Assembly: GCA_019310535.1 (NCBI GenBank)
Contig: JAFDED010000001.1
Coordinates: forward strand, 62,001 to 126,000
Direction: 5' to 3'
DNA: 64,000 nt
Source: Deltaproteobacteria bacterium
Lineage (GTDB): Bacteria; Desulfobacterota; JAFDED01
Shown: positions 47,949 through 56,380 of the stretch, piece by piece
How positions within the stretch are numbered: the stretch's first letter is position 1
Layout: every line of letters starts with the position of its first letter
Translations under genes and position numbers: made by a program
Notes under the pieces: model-generated
Database searches by the model: none
The model's input: the letters and a program-made list of their open reading frames with translations, nothing else
Told to the model about the DNA's origin: nothing

Positions 47949-49055
47949 TTATGATCGGAATCGCGCAATTCCGAGAGAGCCGAGTTCAAGATCGGGAGTT
48001 CCGTTGACAATCCATTCGGCCAGTGATCGACCAACCGCCGGGCCGATACAGAATCCATGACCTGAGAAACCCGCTGCAACAAACAGCCCCTCGACTTCGG
48101 GGATCCGATCGATCACAGGCGCACTATCCGGGGTCCAATCGGTAAAGCCGCTCCATCCCCGGATCACTGTCATATAACTGAGCTTCGGCACGAGATAAGA
48201 TGCAAACCCACCAGCGTGGGAAAAGCATTCCATAGTCGACCGACGGTCAAAATCCTTAACCGGACGGCTGTGGTATCCTATGTGGAAATTACCGTTCACC
48301 GCCTGGCGGATGTAGCAGTAATCAGGATGGGAGATGAAATGTTTCAGAAGCGGCAGCGCCGGCTCAGTTACCAGAAGTTGAGAAATTTTTGGCTCAATAG
48401 GGAAAGGTTCCACGCCGGCACTACGCAATAGCTCCGGTGTCCATGGCCCAGAAGCTATAACCACGTGATCTGCGGATACTTGAACCCCATCCGATGCGAC
48501 ACCCTTGACTTTCCCACTGCTCACGAGGACCTCGCGCGCCGGGGTGCGCTCGAGGATCTCGATCCCCATGTCTCTGACCCGGTTGGCGAGGCACGGGCAC
48601 ACGTGCAACGGGTTCGATTGTCCGTCAGTAGCACAATAACTGGCAGCAAGGATTTTTGGGTTAAGGTTTGGCGACAACTCCCGGAGTTGCTGAGAGTCCA
48701 GAAATTCTGAGGCAAGTCCAAAGTTGTTCTCTCGCCTGATCTTCTCCTTTAGAGCATCTATTTCTTTTTCGGTAAATGCCAGCTTGAGGTTACCGGTTCG
48801 GCGGTACTCTATCTCCGGAGGGAGCTCCTCGGCAAAACGTGCCCAGATCTTCACTCCCTCCATAGCCAGGGCCATCTCGCGTAAATCTCGATTCTGCTGA
48901 CGTACACCGCCGCCGTTGCGCCCGGATCCTTCGCACCCGCAGAGATTACGTTCCAGAAGAATTGTCCGCACGCCTTTTTCGGCAAGAAAATATCCGGTTG
49001 AAAGCCCAACAATTCCTCCACCAATAACGGCCACATCTGTATTTATTCTCAACAT
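47949..49055 (-). CDS. FAD-dependent amino-acid dehydrogenase, beta-type subunit (DAO family)
   Basis: A 368-residue flavoprotein of the D-amino-acid oxidase/glycine oxidase/HcnC/SoxB family. VAVIGGGIVGLSTGYFLAEKG is the FAD-binding dinucleotide motif (here VIGGGIVGLSTGYFLA); RNGGGVRQQNRDL, HVVIASGPWTPELL and the C-terminal GLFVAAGFSGHGFCIGPAVG complete the fold. It is expected to oxidise an amino or imino acid at the C-N bond and pass electrons to the HcnA/HcnB-like and iron-sulfur subunits encoded upstream. Part of a five-gene modular dehydrogenase. Confidence 0.88.
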   Translation of the reverse strand: MLRINTDVAVIGGGIVGLSTGYFLAEKGVRTILLERNLCGCEGSGRNGGGVRQQNRDLREMALAMEGVKIWARFAEELPPEIEYRRTGNLKLAFTEKEIDALKEKIRRENNFGLASEFLDSQQLRELSPNLNPKILAASYCATDGQSNPLHVCPCLANRVRDMGIEILERTPAREVLVSSGKVKGVASDGVQVSADHVVIASGPWTPELLRSAGVEPFPIEPKISQLLVTEPALPLLKHFISHPDYCYIRQAVNGNFHIGYHSRPVKDFDRRSTMECFSHAGGFASYLVPKLSYMTVIRGWSGFTDWTPDSAPVIDRIPEVEGLFVAAGFSGHGFCIGPAVGRSLAEWIVNGTPDLELGSLGIARFRS

Positions 49056-49077
49056 GGTTGGCTCCGTATTTCTTTAC

Positions 49078-49572
49078 TCAGAGCGGTTTGAAATGTCGAA
49101 CTTCATGGACATGTGATCGAGGAACCTCTAAGGTAACGATTCGAGTGCGGTCAAATGCCTTGGGGTTTCGCACCCGGACGATACGTGCCTCGCAGATCAG
49201 CTCTCCGGAGCGACCCAAACCCTGAACCCGCTCGCCGATTTCGGGTTCATAAGGAAGCTCATAAGGAATGGAGATATAGGCCGACTCCCCCTGGATCTCG
49301 ATCATAAAAATAGCCAGCCCCGGGCAGATCGGCACACAGATGCCGCAGCCGTCGCAAGCTTCAGGGTCAATTCGGGGAAGCTTTGTGATGTCATCGCCAA
49401 TGAACACGGCCTCATGGGGGCAGGCGGTTTCACATGGGTTACAAGGAATTTCTTCGATACACTCGATAACGGCACACGGCCCTCGCTCCAAGCGTTTCAG
49501 AGGAGGCCAGCCGGGTGTATTCCCGATGTCTGCAACCTTGGCTATACCGCTTTTCCTGAAAGCTTTCATCAA
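49078..49572 (-). CDS. Dicluster 4Fe-4S ferredoxin-type protein
   Basis: A 164-residue protein with two cluster motifs: CIEEIPCNPCETACP near residue 36 and CDGCGICVPICPG near 70, each giving four cysteines. The C-terminal 70 residues are a beta-rich domain with no known function to me. Start ATG 49572 or 49569. It lies between the FAD subunits of the dehydrogenase and probably relays electrons to a ferredoxin or quinone. This kind of subunit accompanies opine/hydroxyproline dehydrogenase genes in anaerobes. Confidence 0.8.
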   Translation of the reverse strand: MMKAFRKSGIAKVADIGNTPGWPPLKRLERGPCAVIECIEEIPCNPCETACPHEAVFIGDDITKLPRIDPEACDGCGICVPICPGLAIFMIEIQGESAYISIPYELPYEPEIGERVQGLGRSGELICEARIVRVRNPKAFDRTRIVTLEVPRSHVHEVRHFKPL

Positions 49573-49595
49573 TATTCATTCCTTTTCTTAAATAC

Positions 49596-50681
49596 TCAGT
49601 CTGAAACCATCTGATAACTTTTAGCCTGGCCTCGTTCTTCTCCGAAGGGGCCCAATCGGAGCCCGTCAAGGCTTCGCTTTATAGCAGCACAATCCCGCCT
49701 GGCCTGTTCAAAATCGATATATCCGAGATACTCTGCCAGGCCAATGCCAGCCAGCCGTCCCTCATCCATCGCCGTGCATGCTTCCTCTATGCCGCTGGCG
49801 TCTCCAGCGACAAAAAGTCCCGGCACAGTCGTCATCATCCGTTCGTCATGCCTTGGTACATAACCACCCAGGGAGTTCACGTAAACCATATCGCACGGCA
49901 TCAACCTCAGCAATTCAATCATCGGTGTCAATCCGACCGCAATGCAGATGAGGTCAACTGCCATCTCCCGTATCGTCCCCTCGATTGGGCGGCGATTGAC
50001 CGGATCGATTCGAGCGATGAGAGCCGTGCGCACCCGGTCCGTTCCCCTGGCTTCCTGAATGGTGTGTTCGGTCAAAATAGGCACACCCATACGAGTGATC
50101 TTCCCTGCATGGACGTGGTACCCACCGATCTCGGGCAGAGCTTCCAGGACCGCCTCCACCCCACATCCTGCCTGGAGCAATTGATAGGCAACAATGAGAC
50201 CTACGTTCCCCGAGCCCACCATAAGCGCTTTCTCACCTGGACGAAGGCGAAATATGTGCAGCATAGTTTGCGCAGCGCCGGCCCCCATAACACCGGGCAG
50301 GGTCCAGCCCGGAAATATCAGCGTGTTTTCCATTGCCCCAGTGGCAACCGCTACCGCTTTGGCACGGACTTCCTCAGCCCTGCCATTGCAGGTTATTCCC
50401 AGCCGAAAACCATCGAAAATTCCCCAGACGGATGTTTCTAAATGGACGGTAACGCCGAGATCTCGGGCCTCGGAGAGAAGCTGTTCGCCGATGTTAATAC
50501 CGCGAATGCCGGCCCAGTGCCCCTTGGATCCGAAAAATTTATGAATCTGCTTGAAAAGCTGCCCACCGGGCTTGGGATTTTCATCGAAAACGTGTACTTC
50601 GACACCTCTTCGCGCTGCTTCGATAGCGGCGCACAACCCAGCGGGCCCGGCACCAACCACAGCACAGGGAATTTCCATCAT
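49596..50681 (-). CDS. FAD/NAD(P)-dependent oxidoreductase, HcnB/alpha-type subunit
   Basis: A 361-residue pyridine-nucleotide-disulfide-type flavoprotein: FAD motif CAVVGAGPAGLCAAIEA, FDENPKPGGQL, the second dinucleotide motif ALMVGSGNVGLIVAYQ and LFVAGDASGIEEA. It corresponds to the HcnB, SoxA-core or opine oxidase A subunit without the BFD-like tail, which is encoded separately at 46462-46779. ATGATG at 50681/50678 overlaps the stop of the [2Fe-2S] gene; the long upstream extension of the frame is out of register with that gene and not real. Confidence 0.87.
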   Translation of the reverse strand: MMEIPCAVVGAGPAGLCAAIEAARRGVEVHVFDENPKPGGQLFKQIHKFFGSKGHWAGIRGINIGEQLLSEARDLGVTVHLETSVWGIFDGFRLGITCNGRAEEVRAKAVAVATGAMENTLIFPGWTLPGVMGAGAAQTMLHIFRLRPGEKALMVGSGNVGLIVAYQLLQAGCGVEAVLEALPEIGGYHVHAGKITRMGVPILTEHTIQEARGTDRVRTALIARIDPVNRRPIEGTIREMAVDLICIAVGLTPMIELLRLMPCDMVYVNSLGGYVPRHDERMMTTVPGLFVAGDASGIEEACTAMDEGRLAGIGLAEYLGYIDFEQARRDCAAIKRSLDGLRLGPFGEERGQAKSYQMVSD

Positions 50682-51004
50682 GGCCGTTCCTCCAAGGAAC
50701 CTACGCCCTTTTGTGTGACCACTTGCATGCCAGCCCGTACTGGCGTTATACACGTGCGGATATTCGGAATTCCGTCGACTTGCATAACGCAATCGGTGCA
50801 CCGACCGTTGGCGCAGTAAATGCCTCTGGGTTGCTCGTATTTCGGGCTGTGGCGGAGTACAACCCGTCCTGATGCCCACAATGCCCCTGCTATTGTGTCT
50901 CCCTCTTCGGCTTCAACCGGTTCACCGTCAACAAAGATGCGCACCCGCGTTCCAGGTTCTCTGTCCCCAAGAATCGGGTGCTTTTCTATCCGGAATTTAT
51001 CCAT
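50678..51004 (-). CDS. HcnA-like [2Fe-2S] ferredoxin subunit
   Basis: A 108-residue plant-type ferredoxin-fold protein: VRIFVDGEPVEAEEGDTIAGA then GIYCANGRCTDCVMQVDG and RTC, giving the CX4CX2C plus C pattern (shown as CANGRCTDC and RTC). This is the N-terminal module of sarcosine oxidase alpha and the HcnA subunit. It is first of the dehydrogenase operon and overlaps the HcnB-like gene by a few bases. Confidence 0.87.
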   Translation of the reverse strand: MDKFRIEKHPILGDREPGTRVRIFVDGEPVEAEEGDTIAGALWASGRVVLRHSPKYEQPRGIYCANGRCTDCVMQVDGIPNIRTCITPVRAGMQVVTQKGVGSLEERP

Positions 51005-51104
51005 ATCAATCTCCTATCGGTGTATCTTCCGCACTTACTCTTTCTTCTTCAATTATTATGACCTTTAACGTTTTATGTATGGCATGTCAAGTATATCGTT
51101 TTGC

Positions 51105-51322
51105 AGTGTTAATGCAATATGATTATGTCACCCCTCTTTAAAATCTGCTGATATTGAGGCACTTCCTAAGAATGAGGAGCTTGATGGAAAGAGAGGTGAC
51201 CTTTACCATGGGGGAGATGAAGCGTTATGGGGTGATACAAGCTTTATTGGAGAAGAAAATGACCGCCGGAGAAGTATCTTTGGCCTTGAATGTATCCACC
51301 CGCCATATCAAGCGAATAAAGT
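51105..51322 (+). mobile_element. ISNCY-like insertion sequence fragment, copy 1
   Basis: A left end (ATGATTATGTCACCC then TCTTTAAAATCTGCTGATAT) followed by the start of a transposase: MEREVTFTMGEMKRYGVIQ and LNVSTRHIKRIKS, an N-terminal helix-turn-helix as in ISNCY-type transposases. The frame stops in unrelated sequence about 60 codons in. It matches 57675-57858 in inverted orientation and has cut the deacetylase remnant at 51323. Confidence 0.65.
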
Positions 51323-51762
51323 CCAACAGTGCGGCGCATTGGCTTCCTGTCGGGTTCCAGACAGCCGGAAACCCGTTGTGGAAGTAATACGGCAATGTCA
51401 GAATATTGCGCCTGGCATGAAAGTCGGTCACCCAGTAATGGGGGGATATCATCAGCCATGCCGTTTCCCATATATTCATAGCATGCATCGATCAAAAGGT
51501 TCATAGTGTTGGGGCTCACCATCCCGCTGGCATAGCGGTCTGTTTGCCGAGGCAAGGCAAACCAGCCCATCGGCCTTTTTCCGCATATTTCCGCCACGAC
51601 GGCGGGTACGGCAAATGTCGCCTTGATGTTGTATGTCTCGAACAGGTCGAACAGTCTCCATATCCCGACTCTCGCCCCGAATTCTGCCCGGTAGTGCTTA
51701 ACATCTTTGGACCCAATGCCATCGCAGCCTGCGGGCACACTGAAATCCACCACTACAGCCAT
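51323..51762 (-). pseudogene. Polysaccharide deacetylase (PuuE-like) remnant
   Basis: The N-terminus AVVVDFSVPAGCDGIGSKD and GARVGIWRLFDLFETYNIKA match the intact paralogue at 51916-52809 (GGRVGIWRLLDLFEKHDIKA). About 60 residues later the frame jumps to GKRPMGWFALPRQTDRYAS, so an internal segment with the metal-binding His pair is deleted. The C-terminal part is lost at the IS fragment. Not functional. Confidence 0.65.
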
Positions 51763-51915
51763 CGCTCACTGGTTATTACGGCCATTCCACCTGTTCATCT
51801 TCCAGGCTTATCTCATCGGTTATTGTATATCCGTCTTTCCTGGGCACATTGTTTCCCTCCTCTTTTTGGGCTTCGTTTCTCTTCTTCCTCAGACAATGGA
51901 GTGTGCTCGTTCTGT

Positions 51916-52809
51916 TCAATACAGCCCGGGAGGGAACGTCTCTATACAATACCTTGCCAATTCCTCACAGGTCGGGAACCATACCCCGGGTTTTTTCTTC
52001 ATTTCTTGAATGAGCTTATCGAGCATGGCGATTCTGAGAGAACGTCCCGAAATAAAGGCATGAAGGACAACATTCATGTAACTTCCTGTTTTGTATAGCT
52101 GTCTGAATGCCGATGCCCAAATATCGTACACTTTACTGGGATCTGCAAGACGCTGGCCGGCACTGTCACTCTCAACCCAACCGAAGTTGAAATACATCGC
52201 GTCATCAAGAACATAGTGAAAAGGAAAGTTAAGAATCCAATTCTGTCTTTCCGCATCCGTCACATAGTAAGGATAATTATCCGCAACATCATGCGATGTG
52301 TAGATATACCCTTGCTCTTTCAACAAAGAGAGCTTATGCCTGCTCCTGGTTCCCACCGGTTTCTTCCCGCATAATTGTTCAATAGCCGTTGTTGCTTTGC
52401 TTAGATGATCTTTCTCCAATTCGATGTCGGCTGGAACACGGTGTTCCCACATATGGTTGGCCACCTCATGGCCTCTTTTTGCGGCTTCTTTCAATGATTC
52501 AGGATAGAGTTCGCAAATGCGACCCACGGTAAAGATGGTTGCCTTGATGTCATGTTTTTCGAAAAGATCCAAAAGGCGCCAGATACCCACCCGACCACCG
52601 AATTCTCCCTTGGTCAGTTGCATAACGGGTTCGTTGTACAGCCTTCGTCGAAGCTGTGCGTCAAAATCAACAGTGAAATTGACCGCCAATCGCACTCCTT
52701 TAGGATACTTAAAATTTTCTATACGGGTACAGCTGGAGCAGTATTCCGCAGAGGCTTTTTTTAAGTCAGCCAGTTCATCTTTTAAATTATTTTCTTTTTC
52801 AGGTTGCAT
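51916..52809 (-). CDS. Polysaccharide deacetylase-family hydrolase
   Basis: A 297-residue NodB-homology protein: LAVNFTVDFDAQLRRR with the catalytic Asp region, GGRVGIWRLLDLFEKHDIKA, GHEVANHMWEHRVPADIELE with the metal His pair, and KPVGTRSRHKLSLLKEQGYIY. The subgroup includes PuuE allantoinase and peptidoglycan or chitooligosaccharide deacetylases; no signal peptide is seen, so a soluble amidohydrolase acting on a small cyclic or acylated substrate is plausible. ATG 52809 follows GGGAGGTTTGATA. Its neighbours are an M20 hydrolase and a GGT-like protein. Confidence 0.8.
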   Translation of the reverse strand: MQPEKENNLKDELADLKKASAEYCSSCTRIENFKYPKGVRLAVNFTVDFDAQLRRRLYNEPVMQLTKGEFGGRVGIWRLLDLFEKHDIKATIFTVGRICELYPESLKEAAKRGHEVANHMWEHRVPADIELEKDHLSKATTAIEQLCGKKPVGTRSRHKLSLLKEQGYIYTSHDVADNYPYYVTDAERQNWILNFPFHYVLDDAMYFNFGWVESDSAGQRLADPSKVYDIWASAFRQLYKTGSYMNVVLHAFISGRSLRIAMLDKLIQEMKKKPGVWFPTCEELARYCIETFPPGLY

Positions 52810-52918
52810 TATCAAACCTCCCATTCGCAGAAATGAGGAGCGCAAGCGCTCAGTAGCATCATCCCATCAGTTCTTCAGGATATTTTGAGCAGCCCTGGAT
52901 GATGTGAAGCTGCTTCAG

Positions 52919-54115
52919 TTACTGTTGAGCTGTTGCCTGAGCGAATTCCTCTTTGATCTTTCCTGCCAGATCTGGGTCCGTAAAGATATCGATAGCAGTC
53001 ATTCCAAAAACCTTTGCTGTCTTTATCGTGGTCTCATAGGCCTGTGGGGAGGCCGAGGCCTTGGCAGACTCGATAGAATGCCAGGGGGTTCCTCTGGGAA
53101 CAATGGCAATAAACGGATGGATGGCCGGGGCAACATGGCTGACATTTCCCATATCCGTTGCCGCCCCTCTTCGATGAAGTTTCTCAACAGGCACTCCCAA
53201 AGCCGTTAGGTTTTTAGCAAATGTATCAGCAAGCGTCAGGTTGTTTATCATGTTCACATACGTATTAGCGTATTTCTTGATGTTGCCCGTCGCCCCTGTC
53301 GCCAAAGCCGCTCCCTGAGCCGCATTTTTTACCTTCTCAATGACTTCCTGAAAATACTGTACATCTTCCACCCGAATCTGCAGTCTTGTCACCGCCCTGT
53401 CGGGTACAATATTGGGTGAGACTCCGCCCTCGGTGATGATGCCGAATACTCGTGCATCGTCCTTCAAGAGAAGCCTGAATGAGTTCACCGCATGCCAGAA
53501 AATCATCACCGCTTCCAGCGCGTTAATACCCTTGCTGGAACTCTCAGCATTACCGGCATTCGCCGCTTTGCCGATGAATTCGATCTCAAGCGCTTCCCGG
53601 TTAAAAGACTGGCAAACCACCGTGGTCCGATCCAGCGCGTGCATGATCATGGCTGCGTCCAGACCCCTGAACTCGTCCAGCATAACCACCTTACCACCTG
53701 CATTATCAGGAACGCCCTCCTCTGCCGGTGTCCCAAAAATCAGTAAGGTGCCATTCATCTCAGGCATAAGTTTCGCGAGGGCAATGCCAGCTCCCACTGC
53801 CGAAGCAGCACTGAGGTTGTGCCCGCATGCATGCCCCAATCCAGGTAAGGCATCGTATTCAGCGAGAATTGCAACCTTAGGTCTTTCTGATTTTCCCCTC
53901 AAGACAGCTTTAAACGCTGTCGGCAAGCCCGCCACCCTCCTGATCAGCTCGAATCCATTCTCCTCCAGCTTGGAAGTTAATAATTCACAGGCCTTGTATT
54001 CTTCATAACCAATCTCAGGGTTCTGATGGAGATATTTTGCAATTTCCACAATTTTATCTTTAATAGAATCAACACGTTCCTGAACGTTCCTTTTTAATGC
54101 TTCTTTTGCAGTCAT
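52919..54115 (-). CDS. M20 family amidohydrolase/peptidase
   Basis: A 398-residue metallo-amidohydrolase: LHQNPEIGYEEYKACELL at the start, EYDALPGLGHACGHNLSAA with the metal-binding HxCGHN, FGTPAEEGVPDNAGGK with the catalytic Glu pair, and the dimerisation domain from about 185. The C-terminal metal His lies in ATDMGNVSHVAPAIHPF. Close to AbgB/indole-acetyl-amino acid hydrolase and N-acyl amino acid hydrolases. ATG 54115 follows GGAGGGC; the frame is open to 54280. It likely cleaves an N-acyl or gamma-glutamyl-type amide. Confidence 0.85.
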   Translation of the reverse strand: MTAKEALKRNVQERVDSIKDKIVEIAKYLHQNPEIGYEEYKACELLTSKLEENGFELIRRVAGLPTAFKAVLRGKSERPKVAILAEYDALPGLGHACGHNLSAASAVGAGIALAKLMPEMNGTLLIFGTPAEEGVPDNAGGKVVMLDEFRGLDAAMIMHALDRTTVVCQSFNREALEIEFIGKAANAGNAESSSKGINALEAVMIFWHAVNSFRLLLKDDARVFGIITEGGVSPNIVPDRAVTRLQIRVEDVQYFQEVIEKVKNAAQGAALATGATGNIKKYANTYVNMINNLTLADTFAKNLTALGVPVEKLHRRGAATDMGNVSHVAPAIHPFIAIVPRGTPWHSIESAKASASPQAYETTIKTAKVFGMTAIDIFTDPDLAGKIKEEFAQATAQQ

Positions 54116-54594
54116 ATTTTTTGCCCTCCTGTGCTGTTTATTGTTTCCTCGGCTTCTCCACTTTCCCTGTCGACCTGAAGCAGAGAGAAAGGGCTGACAG
54201 GAAGAGGAGCCTGGTTTCCCGAGGTAAACTCCGTTACGAGGTTTTGCATCGCTTTGTCGTATGTGCTGACAATTCGTCACACCGTATGGAAAAAAAGCAT
54301 ACAGATTAATAAACGGAGAGATAAAAATACGATTTTCGCTCTAAACGGCCACGTATGAGCACTAAACTTGTATCCGCACCGGGCGGATGGAGGTTTACCG
54401 GAAAGGAGCTTTCGTGTGCCGGACAGGTGCATGCTACGGATATGGACCAGAGGTGCCATTGGTCAAGACGAAATCGCTCCACATAGTGACACACAACAGA
54501 TAAAACATCAGCTCTACGAGAGAGCAGGCAACTGCGCACGGGGCGCACCGGGGCTCAGGGTGAGGCTTTCCGTTCAGCCTTGGGCCCCTTTTTA
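54116..54594. other. Intergenic gap
   Basis: About 480 bases between the GGT-like gene and the M20 gene, both minus strand. Open frames here look like chance. No terminator, repeat or RNA gene is recognised. Confidence 0.4.
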
Positions 54595-56193
54595 TCATAC
54601 ATACAGGGCCATTCCTCCATCTCGCGGGTCGGCAGCTCCTTTCATTTCTCCTGAGTTAGGATCCACGCAAATGGCATGGACACGCCCGGAGATGACTCGG
54701 TGATATGAGAACAGGCTGTGATCAACCCGATTGCCCATTTTTTCCAACTGGAGTACGGTTTTCGATGGCACTCGAGACTCTATCGTGATGGTTTCCCCCT
54801 CACAATGGAAACGGGGCAGGGAAATCGCCTCCATGACGGGCATCCTGAAGTCAATGGCGTTAATGATCGTCTGCAATACACCCGTGATGATTCCATGTCC
54901 GCCGGGTGCTCCCAGGACCATGAATAATTCCCCATCCCGAAAAACCAAGCATGGTGCCATGCCCGTGATGCGTCGCTTTCCGGGCGCTATGGAATTGGCA
55001 TGCCCGGGGACAGGATTGAAGCGGTGCATCTGGCCGTTGAAAATGAAACCAAGTCCAGGTATCACAACCCCGGAGCTTGCGGCAACGGAATGAGTCAGTG
55101 AAACTGCGTTTCCATCGGCGTCAACCGTGCTGACATGCGTCGTGTTGGAGTGTGAGGAGTCCACTGAATCGCATCCTTTCCCCGCATCCATGTTCTCCCT
55201 GCACCTCACGGCATAACCGGGTGAGAGCAACCTATCCGTTGGGATGAAGACAAATTTTGGGTCTCCCAGAAAATTACGCATATCTCTGAAAGCGATGCGC
55301 ATCGCCCGGGACACCAAGTGTATGTATTCTGCGGAGTTATATTCCAGCTCTTGGAGGTCAAATCCCTCCAGGATGTTCAACATCTCAAGGGTCACCAGGC
55401 CTCCGGCGGGCGGAATTGCTCCATAAACATGGTAGTTCCTATAGTTCAGGCAAAGAGGAGACGCCGTCACAGTCTGGTAATTGGCCAAGTCCGCCTCGTC
55501 TATAAGTCCGTCATTCTTTCGAAAATCTTCGGCGATCTTCTTGGCGATCTCCCCTTTATAAAAAACATCGGGACCTTTTTCTGCAATGGCCTCAAGGGTT
55601 CGGCCGTAGTCGGCATTTACCACCTTTTGCCCTACTTCCAACAGTTCCCCGTTGTTGGTGTATATGGCCGAGGCAGTCGCGGTGGCATTGAAGCGCCTGA
55701 TCTCGGGTAACCTTCCCGGCGCGGCAGGCTCAGTCCAGACTCGCCACTGGTCAGGGCGAACAATCCATCCATCGTATGCGAGGCGGATAGCCGGCTCCAT
55801 GACCGTCCATAATGACAAGCGGCCGTATTCCTCATGCGCTTGGCAAAGGCCCTTGACGGACCCGGGAACTGTGGGAGCCAGGTAACCGATCTGATTGGTG
55901 TAATTTGCAACCGTGTAAGTTCCGGTGACAGTGGGCTGCGCCTTCCCGGGAACCGTTCCATGGAAAGAGATCTCAATAACCTGCTTTGTAGAAGCGAGGT
56001 AAACAAGCATCGTTCCGAAGCCACCGATGGACGTCATAGAGGGGTCTATGACTGCCTGGGCGAAGGCCGTTCCCACGGCGGCATCTATGGCATTCCCCCC
56101 TTGATGAAACATTTCCGCTCCGGCTTCAACTGCCAGTGGCTGCGGGGCTACGACAATGTTTTTCCCTTTTGGCGTGTTCTTCGTGCTCGACAT
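54595..56193 (-). CDS. Gamma-glutamyltransferase-like Ntn hydrolase
   Basis: A 532-residue member of the GGT/cephalosporin acylase family. The large-subunit part opens VVAPQPLAVEAGAEMFHQGGNAIDAAV (quoted as PLAVEAGAEMFHQGGNAIDA); the autocleavage and catalytic threonine is the second Thr of NTTHVSTVDADGNAVSLT. Downstream, LGAPGGHGIITGV aligns with the family's GGS loop. There is no signal peptide, unlike classical periplasmic GGT, so it may act in the cytoplasm on a glutamyl- or acyl-substrate. ATG 56193 follows AAGGAGATAGGAGG. Confidence 0.85.
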   Translation of the reverse strand: MSSTKNTPKGKNIVVAPQPLAVEAGAEMFHQGGNAIDAAVGTAFAQAVIDPSMTSIGGFGTMLVYLASTKQVIEISFHGTVPGKAQPTVTGTYTVANYTNQIGYLAPTVPGSVKGLCQAHEEYGRLSLWTVMEPAIRLAYDGWIVRPDQWRVWTEPAAPGRLPEIRRFNATATASAIYTNNGELLEVGQKVVNADYGRTLEAIAEKGPDVFYKGEIAKKIAEDFRKNDGLIDEADLANYQTVTASPLCLNYRNYHVYGAIPPAGGLVTLEMLNILEGFDLQELEYNSAEYIHLVSRAMRIAFRDMRNFLGDPKFVFIPTDRLLSPGYAVRCRENMDAGKGCDSVDSSHSNTTHVSTVDADGNAVSLTHSVAASSGVVIPGLGFIFNGQMHRFNPVPGHANSIAPGKRRITGMAPCLVFRDGELFMVLGAPGGHGIITGVLQTIINAIDFRMPVMEAISLPRFHCEGETITIESRVPSKTVLQLEKMGNRVDHSLFSYHRVISGRVHAICVDPNSGEMKGAADPRDGGMALYV

Positions 56194-56380
56194 CCTCCTA
56201 TCTCCTTTCCCCTGTGGAGCTTCTCGCATCTTCGTCCTTTCTCGGCCATCCCACTCCCGCACACATCTTTAGCCGATGTACCAGGCAAAAAGGATGAAAT
56301 TTTCACGAGTTTCCATGGTTCCTTTGCAGAGTGACGGTGGGCAATGCCTCCGCCATGCCCTAAGTGCATAAAGCCGGATA

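Noticed and set aside
50682..50879. 66-codon N-terminal extension of the HcnB-like gene
   Set aside because: It is a different-frame shadow of the [2Fe-2S] ferredoxin gene; the FAD motif starts right after ATG 50681/50678.
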